Shown in pieces: positions 1 through 5,102 of a stretch of DNA of 12,467 bases; the stretch's first letter is position 1; every line of letters begins with the position of its first letter. The stretch comes from an uncultured Chloroflexota bacterium (GTDB taxonomy: Bacteria; Chloroflexota; Anaerolineae; Aggregatilineales; Phototrophicaceae). The position numbers and the translations under genes are program-made. Under the pieces are notes generated by a model. It saw only the letters and a program-made list of their open reading frames with translations. It was not told the DNA's origin and made no database searches. The DNA lies in NCBI GenBank assembly GCA_937927665.1, contig CALBRY010000650.1, positions 1 to 12,467 on the forward strand, read 5' to 3'.

Positions 1-90
1 AGAGTCTCAACCCATCGACCTCCACCCTCTGTCACCCGATTCTTCTCATACTTCTCTCAGTCAACGCCTATAACTATGAGATTAAAACTC
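1..90 (-). other. Short leader region, possible 5' end of a downstream gene
   Basis: These bases lie downstream of the promoter at 91-120 and run off the left edge. On the minus strand a GTG at 35-33 opens a frame with no stop to the edge; its first residues would be MTEGGGRWVET. A purine-rich stretch (GAGAAG) precedes it at reasonable spacing. This could be the start of the next gene, but eleven codons are too few to decide. An ATG at 18-16 is excluded because a stop follows one codon later. No RNA gene or terminator hairpin is visible here. Confidence 0.2.
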
Positions 91-120
91 AGTATAGCAC
101 CCCAAAAAGCACGCGGTCAA
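91..120 (-). promoter_or_regulatory. Sigma-70-type promoter reading out of the left edge
   Basis: The minus strand carries TTGACC (120-115), an 18-nt spacer, then TATACT (96-91), each 5 of 6 to the sigma-70 consensus. Transcription would begin near 84 and run left. The -35 box overlaps the udk stop codon (TGA, 119-117), so the downstream gene probably has its own promoter immediately behind udk. The call rests on box matches and spacing only. Confidence 0.6.
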
Positions 121-785
121 TCCCCTTCGGTGAGCGGAGGGACGACTGTATTGACCAATGCTTGAATACGCGCGGATACCATATCGATCGCAACGGTATT
201 TGAGCCGCCTTCAGGGATAATCACATCGGCGTAGCGCTTGCTCGGTTCAACAAATTCCAGATGCATCGGTCGCACCGTTGCCATATACTGCGCGATGACT
301 GATTCGACCGTACGCCCGCGCTCGACAATATCACGCTGCAAACGCCGGATGAACCGGATATCCGGGTCTGCGTCAACATAAATCTTGACATCAAACAAAG
401 GGCGCAGCGATGCTTCTGAAAGGACAAGAATACCTTCAACCATGATGATTGGCTGAGGTTGGATCACCTGCACTTCGGCGGCGCGGCGGTGCTGCGTGTA
501 ATCGTAGGTGGGGATTTCCACCCGATGCCATGACTGAAGGCGAAGGATATGCTCCCTCATAAGAGAGGTTTCGAGCGCGTCCGGGTGATCGTAGTTGGCG
601 AAGCCGCGTTCCGCGAGTGGCACGCTGCTCAAGTCTTTGTAGTAAGCATCGTGTGGCACATAAGCGATGTTGTGACTACCAACTCGATCGAGAATTGCCA
701 TTGAGATCGTCGTTTTTCCCGACCCTGTGCCGCCCGCAACCGCGATTGTGACGGGGCGTTGGCGGTGTTCGTGAATGTTGCTCAT
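117..785 (-). CDS. udk: Uridine kinase
   Basis: Cytosolic uridine/cytidine kinase of the pyrimidine salvage pathway, transferring phosphate from ATP or GTP to uridine or cytidine to give UMP or CMP. The 222-residue product has the usual family length. Visible motifs are the Walker A loop GGTGSGKTT (residues 18-26), HDAYYKD (45-51; many homologues have QDSYYKD), NYDHPDA (64-70), PTYDY (92-96), EGIL (117-120) and the arginine-rich lid RRLQRDIVERGR (147-158). The start is ATG at 785, with GAGG about 8 nt upstream; a GTG directly before it (788-786) would add one residue and is equally compatible. The gene lies behind tRNA-Thr and its terminator, with only 20 nt between the T tract and the ATG, so it either depends on readthrough or uses a promoter inside the tRNA/terminator region. 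The family assignment is firm; uridine versus cytidine preference cannot be read from sequence. Confidence 0.96.
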   Translation of the reverse strand: MSNIHEHRQRPVTIAVAGGTGSGKTTISMAILDRVGSHNIAYVPHDAYYKDLSSVPLAERGFANYDHPDALETSLMREHILRLQSWHRVEIPTYDYTQHRRAAEVQVIQPQPIIMVEGILVLSEASLRPLFDVKIYVDADPDIRFIRRLQRDIVERGRTVESVIAQYMATVRPMHLEFVEPSKRYADVIIPEGGSNTVAIDMVSARIQALVNTVVPPLTEGD

Positions 786-805
786 CACTCCACCCTCAAA
801 CAGCT

Positions 806-841
806 AAAAAAAAGCCCGCACAGAGGCGATCTGTGACGGGC
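806..841 (-). terminator. Rho-independent terminator of tRNA-Thr
   Basis: On the minus strand, GCCCG-T-CACAG (841-831) pairs with CTGTG-CGGGC (823-814) around a 7-nt loop, giving 10 base pairs with one bulged T, followed by eight Ts (813-806). It starts 8 nt after the tRNA 3' end. It sits directly upstream of udk, which makes it a possible partial terminator or attenuator for that gene. Confidence 0.85.
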
Positions 842-869
842 GTTATAAAAGCCACCGAAGGGATTTGAA
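842..869 (-). promoter_or_regulatory. Possible internal promoter for udk inside tRNA-Thr
   Basis: The minus strand has TTCAAA (869-864, part of the tRNA T loop), a 16-nt spacer and TATAAC (847-842), 4 of 6 and 5 of 6 to consensus. Predicted initiation at about 835-834 lies inside the 5' arm of the downstream terminator, so such a transcript would lack the GC-rich base of that stem. The -35 match may be coincidence, because the T-loop sequence is fixed by tRNA function. Confidence 0.35.
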
Positions 870-921
870 CCCTTAACCTCACGCTTACGAAGCGTATGCT
901 CTACCGTTGAGCTACGGTGGC
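850..921 (-). tRNA. tRNA-Thr (anticodon CGU)
   Basis: A complete 72-nt cloverleaf reads on the minus strand: acceptor GCCACCG/CGGTGGC, D arm GCTC/GAGC, anticodon stem TACGC/GCGTG with loop TTCGTAA (anticodon CGT, codon ACG), a 5-nt variable loop, and T arm AAGGG/CCCTT with loop TTCAAAT. The discriminator base is T and CCA is not encoded. It is flanked by its own promoter (935-963) and terminator (806-841), so it can form a complete single-gene unit between purH and udk. Confidence 0.97.
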
Positions 922-934
922 AACTATTGGAAAA

Positions 935-963
935 AGTATACTCGTCAGCCATGCGGCTGGCAA
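935..963 (-). promoter_or_regulatory. Promoter of tRNA-Thr
   Basis: The minus strand has TTGCCA (963-958), a spacer of exactly 17 nt, and TATACT (940-935), each 5 of 6 to consensus. Initiation is expected near 928, about 7 nt before the mature tRNA. The spacer contains an inverted repeat (GCCAGCC/GGCTGAC, about 961-944) that could double as the end of the purH transcript, although its T tract is displaced by some 9 nt. Confidence 0.7.
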
Positions 964-980
964 GTCCCTTTTTCCCCGGC

Positions 981-2525
981 TTAGTGACGGAAGTGCCGCA
1001 CATTGGTGAAGACCATGACAATATTCGCCTTGTTCGTAGCGTCGATCACTTCGCTGTCACGGATCGATCCGCCAGGCTGAATGACTGCTGTAATCCCCGC
1101 CGCAACCGCCGTATCAATACCGTCTGCGAACGGGAAAAATGCGTCAGATGCGAGTACTGCGCCTCGCGCTCTGTCTCCGGCTTTTTCGACGGCGATCTTG
1201 ACCGCATCAACCCGACTTGGCAACCCACCACCGATTCCTAATGTTGCATGGGGGTTGGCGATCACAATCGCATTGGATTTAACGTGCTGTACAGCCTTCC
1301 ATGCAAAGCGAAGTGCTTCGATTTCTTGCTGCGTTGGCTGACGCTGAGTCATCGTCTTGAAGTTTGTTCCCTCAGGATCGCCTAGATCGGCGGTCTGAAT
1401 CAGCAAGCCGCGATGCACAGAGCGGATTTCGAGGTCGCGTCCGTCGTACATGGCGGGGATTTGCACCAGACGGCAGTTCTTGCGTTTTTCGTGGAGTATG
1501 TTTTGTGCCGAAAGCGAGAACTGCGGCGCTGCGATTGCTTCCACGAACAATGAGCCTAGCGCTTCGACAAAAGCATCGTCTACAGGACGGTTCACAGCAA
1601 TCACGCCGCCAAAAGCCGAAACCGGATCACTAGCGAGTGCTTCGGGAAAGGCTGCTGCCAATGTCTTGCTGGATGCGATACCACACGGCGCGAGATGTTT
1701 AACGATGACAACGGTTGAGTCGTTGAAACTGCTAATTGTCCTCCATGCCGCATCTAGATCGAGGATATTGTTGTATGACAGTGCCTTACCACCCAACACT
1801 GTTCCGCCAAGCGGATCGGATTTTCCGCTGCGGCTGTAATAAGCGGCATGTTGGTGAGGATTTTCGCCATAACGGAGATCACTGGCGCGCGTAACACCGA
1901 TCGAAAGCTGATCGGGTAGTTCGTCAGAAGTCGTGGCTGCCGTGTGCGTGCTGTCTTGAGATAAGAATGCGTGGATTGCGGTATCGTAATCGCGAGTGTG
2001 GGCAAATGCTTTTATGGCAAGATCGCGACGGGTTGCCAAGTCAATCTGACCGGACTGCTCAAGCTGCTTGAGAATTGAATCATAGTCTGCTGGTGAACAA
2101 ACAACGATCACCCGCATGAAGTTCTTCGCCGCGCCACGAATCAAGGTGACGCCGCCAATATCAATTTGCTCAATCGCGTCCTGCAACGAGACGTTCGCGC
2201 TGCTAACTGTCTCTTGAAACGGGTAAAGATTGCAGACGACCATGTTGATAGGCGCATAACCCGCATCGCGCAGTTCCGCAAAATCATCATCGGTGTCACG
2301 CGCCAAAATACCCGCGTGAACCGCCGGATGCAGCGTTTTGACACGCCCACCGAGCATAGAAGGTACTCCGGTGAGTTGATCAACGGAAGTGACGGGAAGC
2401 CCAGCATCACGTAATGCGCGCTCGGTGCCTCCGCTTGCGACCAAGTCCCATCCATAGGCAACTAATTGGGATGCAAAACTCGTGAGATTGGTTTTGTCGT
2501 GTACGCTTAACAAAGCGCGTGGCAT
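981..2525 (-). CDS. purH: Bifunctional AICAR formyltransferase / IMP cyclohydrolase
   Basis: Catalyses the last two steps of de novo purine synthesis in the cytosol: AICAR plus 10-formyl-THF gives FAICAR, which is then cyclised to IMP. The 514 residues match the family length. The N-terminal cyclohydrolase domain (about 1-195) contains LSVHDKT (6-12), ASGGT (30-34) and GGRVKTLHPAVHAGILAR (59-76). The formyltransferase domain has RYGENPHQ (218-225), the catalytic Lys276-His277 pair in KHLAPCG, SAFGG (303-307), the late segment SDAFFPFADGID (460-471), and the ending IQPGGSIRD to VRHFRH. In the conserved GIGxGQxSR segment this protein reads GIGGGLPSR (431-438), so Leu replaces the common Gln; every surrounding motif is intact, so it is probably active. 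The ATG at 2525 has GAAGG 9 nt upstream. A promoter with a perfect TATAAT lies at 2569-2574, and tRNA-Thr follows after 59 nt. Confidence 0.98.
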   Translation of the reverse strand: MPRALLSVHDKTNLTSFASQLVAYGWDLVASGGTERALRDAGLPVTSVDQLTGVPSMLGGRVKTLHPAVHAGILARDTDDDFAELRDAGYAPINMVVCNLYPFQETVSSANVSLQDAIEQIDIGGVTLIRGAAKNFMRVIVVCSPADYDSILKQLEQSGQIDLATRRDLAIKAFAHTRDYDTAIHAFLSQDSTHTAATTSDELPDQLSIGVTRASDLRYGENPHQHAAYYSRSGKSDPLGGTVLGGKALSYNNILDLDAAWRTISSFNDSTVVIVKHLAPCGIASSKTLAAAFPEALASDPVSAFGGVIAVNRPVDDAFVEALGSLFVEAIAAPQFSLSAQNILHEKRKNCRLVQIPAMYDGRDLEIRSVHRGLLIQTADLGDPEGTNFKTMTQRQPTQQEIEALRFAWKAVQHVKSNAIVIANPHATLGIGGGLPSRVDAVKIAVEKAGDRARGAVLASDAFFPFADGIDTAVAAGITAVIQPGGSIRDSEVIDATNKANIVMVFTNVRHFRH

Positions 2526-2568
2526 TTCGTTTGACCTTCACAAGGGTGTGGGGAAACAAAGTCAGCAG

Positions 2569-2574
2569 ATTATA
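2569..2574 (-). promoter_or_regulatory. Candidate -10 box for purH
   Basis: A perfect TATAAT stands on the minus strand 43 nt upstream of the purH ATG, giving a leader of about 37 nt. No good -35 box lies at 16-18 nt (CGTGTT at 17), so the promoter is identified from its -10 box and position alone. No PurR-type operator or purine riboswitch is recognisable between it and the start codon. Confidence 0.5.
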
Positions 2575-2616
2575 ACGCGTTGAGCGCACGTAACACGCAG
2601 TCCAATCCGATCATCC

Positions 2617-2646
2617 TTGCTCATCAATGGTCTGCTTCGTTACAAT
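2617..2646 (+). promoter_or_regulatory. Candidate promoter of the small gene at 2687
   Basis: TTGCTC (2617-2622), an 18-nt spacer and TACAAT (2641-2646) form a weak-to-moderate sigma-70-like promoter. Just downstream lies a perfect small inverted repeat, TGTGA-TGC-TCACA (2654-2666), overlapping an alternative hairpin ATCAC/GTGAT (2645-2659). Its position at the expected start of transcription would suit an operator, but no regulator is known. Confidence 0.4.
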
Positions 2647-2686
2647 CACTGCTTGTGATGCTCACACTTCGTTGTAGAGGGTTATG

Positions 2687-2995
2687 ATGGCGAATGTAGA
2701 ACTGCTGCTCAAGCGGCGTGATGATGCGACCCGAACCCACTTGGAGCAGTATGCTCCGGTTTGGATCGTTGATCAGAAAGTGATTGAAGAAGACGAAGCG
2801 GTACAATTCAATGTCGTCTTCCAACATAAGCTGTACGGCTGGGTGAATCGGCGGTATCGCTACGATGGTTTCAACGATGTGCTGTATCACAAAGGACAGC
2901 ATGTTATCAGCGAGGATAAAGCGGTTGAAGTACAAGCGGGTGAACCGTATATTGCCGCTGTCGTCAATGACATGCCCAACTCTTATGGCGGCTGA
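2687..2995 (+). CDS. Conserved-looking small protein of unknown function
   Basis: I do not recognise this family. The product is a soluble protein of 102 residues with no signal peptide or membrane segment. The N-terminal third is charged and probably helical (ANVELLLKRRDDATRTHLEQ), followed by alternating hydrophobic/polar stretches suggestive of beta strands (VWIVDQKV, AVQFNVVFQ, GWVNRRYRYDGF, EPYIAAVVND). It is aromatic- and acid-rich and lacks Cys-based metal motifs. The ATG at 2687 has GAGG 6 nt upstream; an overlapping ATG at 2684 would add one Met with only 3 nt spacing. A candidate promoter lies at 2617-2646 and a hairpin at 3010-3039 follows. The proper ribosome binding site, promoter and downstream hairpin favour this frame over the antisense frame at 2624-2935. 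It is monocistronic, so neighbours do not suggest a role. Confidence 0.75.
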   Translation: MANVELLLKRRDDATRTHLEQYAPVWIVDQKVIEEDEAVQFNVVFQHKLYGWVNRRYRYDGFNDVLYHKGQHVISEDKAVEVQAGEPYIAAVVNDMPNSYGG

Positions 2996-3009
2996 TCGGA
3001 ATCAGTGAG

Positions 3010-3039
3010 ATGGGCGGCGCAGAAGTCTGCACCGCCCAT
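3010..3039. terminator. Hairpin between two convergent genes
   Basis: ATGGGCGG (3010-3017) pairs with CCGCCCAT (3032-3039), and GCAG pairs with CTGC within it, around a 4-nt loop with one C/A mismatch. It lies 15 nt after the stop of the small gene and 9 nt after the stop of the convergent SH3b gene. Neither side has a T tract, so it could be a bidirectional transcript end or a 3'-stabilising stem, not a canonical intrinsic terminator. Confidence 0.5.
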
Positions 3040-3048
3040 TGTCAAGCG

Positions 3049-3948
3049 TTACCCGCCTACCGGGAGCTGCTCAAGGCGCTGCCCGGAATACGGGCGAATA
3101 ATCTGCACCAACGACGCCACAACCCATCCGGTTTGCCCTTGATAGGTAACACGCAGCCATACATTGTTTTCTGTGCGCGCTTCGATCTGAAGCTGCGTGC
3201 TGTATGGGATTGTTCCGATAACCGGTGCGTTGAAATCGGGCTCGGAGCGTAAATTGGTATTGAAACTCGTCTCAAGACGAATGTCGAGCGGAGCAGGGGT
3301 GCGAGTTGGGGTCGGAGCTGGTGTGCGCGGTGAATGCTCGATGACGATCACCGGTACTTGATCAAGACTGCCGTTTACCGTTACGACGAAGAACGCCACC
3401 CATCCGATTTGACCCTCAAAATTGACCCTGATCCATTCGCCATCATCACTAATTCCTGTGATGTCGGCGACATTTCCGGGATTCATGTAGCCGAGACGTC
3501 CGAATTCGCTGCTTGGGCCTAATCGCACATTGATCCGCCGGTATGCGGTGATATACGGATCACCTGTAGCAATCTCACTCTCGGCTACAAAAGGAAGTGA
3601 CCCGCCCGCTGGAGGTGATTGGGGTTCGCTGACCACCTGCAAATTGATGATGTCCAGCCCGTTGACATTACCGGATACTGTGACGGTGAAGAAGGCAACC
3701 CAACCCTGTATTTCGCCAAACTCGATCAAGAGCCAGTTGTTCTCGGAATCACTTCGCCCGATCACGGGTACGATGTCGCCACTTTCGAGCTGACCGATCA
3801 CATCAAACTGAGTTCCGGGTCCCTGACGCACGTTGACGGTGCGAAATGCCTGTGCGGTGACTCCTGTTTCTTCCTGTGCAGAAATAACCGCGCTGATCGC
3901 CAGAAAAATGAGGATGAAGCACAGCAGATTATTGAGCAAACGCCGCAT
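3049..3948 (-). CDS. Secreted protein with three bacterial SH3 (SH3b) domains
   Basis: Exported 299-residue protein, probably acting at the cell surface; SH3b domains commonly bind peptidoglycan or other wall polymers. A signal peptide spans residues 1 to about 24 (MRRLLNN, a hydrophobic core, then ISA/QEE). SH3b domain 1 is about 33-91 (VNVRQGPGTQFDVIG and QGWVAFF), domain 2 about 131-191 (INVRLGPSSEFGRLG and IGWVAFF) and domain 3 about 223-283 (TNLRSEPDFNAPVIG and TGWVVASL). A Thr/Pro-rich linker (208-220, RTPAPTPTRTPAP) separates domains 2 and 3. No catalytic domain is present. The start is ATG at 3948, with an ideal AAGGAG 6 nt upstream; a start 11 codons earlier is possible but would place charged residues before the signal sequence. 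Domains 1 and 2 are each followed by a similar tail (GNVNGLDII, GSLDQVPVI), also seen in the SH3b protein at the right edge. The ligand is unknown. Confidence 0.88.
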   Translation of the reverse strand: MRRLLNNLLCFILIFLAISAVISAQEETGVTAQAFRTVNVRQGPGTQFDVIGQLESGDIVPVIGRSDSENNWLLIEFGEIQGWVAFFTVTVSGNVNGLDIINLQVVSEPQSPPAGGSLPFVAESEIATGDPYITAYRRINVRLGPSSEFGRLGYMNPGNVADITGISDDGEWIRVNFEGQIGWVAFFVVTVNGSLDQVPVIVIEHSPRTPAPTPTRTPAPLDIRLETSFNTNLRSEPDFNAPVIGTIPYSTQLQIEARTENNVWLRVTYQGQTGWVVASLVQIIRPYSGQRLEQLPVGG

Positions 3949-3995
3949 AGAGTACTCCTTCGCTGAAGCTGCATCTTTCAAAGATACCAGAACCG

Positions 3996-4001
3996 ATTGT
4001 A
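3996..4001 (-). promoter_or_regulatory. Candidate -10 box for the SH3b protein gene
   Basis: TACAAT on the minus strand lies 47 nt upstream of the ATG at 3948, giving a predicted leader of about 40 nt. No recognisable -35 box occurs at 16-18 nt. The box falls within the 86-nt divergent gap that must also serve the methyltransferase gene on the other strand, for which I see no convincing promoter. Confidence 0.3.
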
Positions 4002-4034
4002 AACTGAAGCATTGAACAAATCCTCAACCAAACC

Positions 4035-5102
4035 GTGAAAAAACAACCATACACCCCACCTATTTCCGAACGTTCTCCCAACGCTTACCAGCTTGATCCG
4101 CTGGAAGGCTTGGAAGCGATGGCGCTTTCTGAATTGAGAACTCGCTTCGCCAAAGGGCTGCGCATTACAAATCCTGATCAACTCGAATTTACGCTTGAGA
4201 GTGACGGATCGCAGCTATCACGCTTGAAGCTGTCCCAGAATGTTTATAGTGTCCAGCATTATGCGATTCCTCGCCCAAAAGCACTGTTGGGGGATGCGCA
4301 TTGGCGGCGGCTGATTTCGCAGATCGAAGCCGTTGTAAGTGTTAATCCACCCGGAACATTTCGATCGTTCACGTTGGCGGCGGCGGGCTCGGAAACCAGT
4401 GTGATGCAGCGCATCCGGACTGAGATTGCAGCACGAACCCGATTACAAGACTCTGACAAAGGCGATCTCTGGATTCGGCTGCTGCCATCACCAGCGCGGG
4501 AGGGATGGGATACGCTCGTACGCTTAACACCACGCCCGCTTGCAACTCGCTACTGGCGTGTTTGCAGCTACGAAGCCGCCCTAAATGCCACAGCGGCTCA
4601 CGCGATGGCGCGACTTACGCAGCCGAGCGACGACGATGTTTATGTAAATCTTGGCTGCGGATCGGGCACGCTTTTGATCGAACGTGCCGCTGCGGGACGT
4701 TTTAATCACCTCATCGGGATCGATCACAATCCGCAGCTCCTCGCATGCAGTCGAAAGAATATCGAAGCGAGCGGTCAGCAGCCGATCACATTGATTCGAG
4801 CCGATCTCCAGCGGACACCGCTTGCGAGCGGCTCGGTCAGTGCGATTACAGCCGATCTGCCGTTTGGTCAAAATGTTGGGTCACACGAGGAAAATCAGGA
4901 GCTTTATCCGTATATTCTGCGAGAGGCGGCGCGGATCGCACGACCTGAAGCGCGTTTTGTGGCAATTACGCACGAAATACGCTTAATGGAACAGCTCCTG
5001 CGCGGAAATCCCGATTGGACACTCGAGCAGGAGCTGCGAATTACACTGCGTGGACTGCATCCAAGAATTTATGTATTGGTGCGTTCCAACCAGACAATCT
5101 GA
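4035..5102 (+). CDS. THUMP-type class I RNA methyltransferase (predicted tRNA/rRNA guanine-N2)
   Basis: Predicted SAM-dependent RNA methyltransferase of 355 residues, related to the RlmL/Trm14/THUMPD3 group. The N-terminal part (about 16-165) resembles the ferredoxin-like plus THUMP RNA-binding module, beginning YQLDPLEGLEAMALSEL. The Rossmann domain (about 170-350) opens with RPLATRYWRVCSYEAALN, then has SAM motif I NLGCGSG (205-211), an acidic ribose-contacting position at Asp230 (GIDHN), Asp257 (ADL), and active-site motif IV ADLPFG (273-278). DLPFG resembles the Asp-X-Pro-(Phe/Tyr)-Gly form of Trm14/THUMPD3 enzymes, which methylate the N2 of tRNA guanine, so a tRNA target is inferred but not shown. 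The start is GTG at 4035; an in-frame stop at 4005-4007 leaves no other common start codon upstream, and the ATG at codon 29 would cut the conserved N terminus. No clear Shine-Dalgarno precedes it, suggesting weak initiation. Its last 34 nt overlap the amylosucrase 3' end. Confidence 0.85.
   Translation: MKKQPYTPPISERSPNAYQLDPLEGLEAMALSELRTRFAKGLRITNPDQLEFTLESDGSQLSRLKLSQNVYSVQHYAIPRPKALLGDAHWRRLISQIEAVVSVNPPGTFRSFTLAAAGSETSVMQRIRTEIAARTRLQDSDKGDLWIRLLPSPAREGWDTLVRLTPRPLATRYWRVCSYEAALNATAAHAMARLTQPSDDDVYVNLGCGSGTLLIERAAAGRFNHLIGIDHNPQLLACSRKNIEASGQQPITLIRADLQRTPLASGSVSAITADLPFGQNVGSHEENQELYPYILREAARIARPEARFVAITHEIRLMEQLLRGNPDWTLEQELRITLRGLHPRIYVLVRSNQTI

Noticed and set aside
785..1021. Minus-strand reading frame of 78 codons
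   Set aside because: It runs through the tRNA-Thr gene and its terminator, so it is a chance open frame.
2654..2666. CRP-like site TGTGA-N3-TCACA
   Set aside because: CRP sites have a 6-nt spacing between these half sites; this one has 3.
2624..2935. Minus-strand reading frame of 103 codons opposite the small gene
   Set aside because: It lacks a convincing ribosome binding site and antisense-overlaps a frame that has a Shine-Dalgarno sequence, a promoter and a downstream hairpin.
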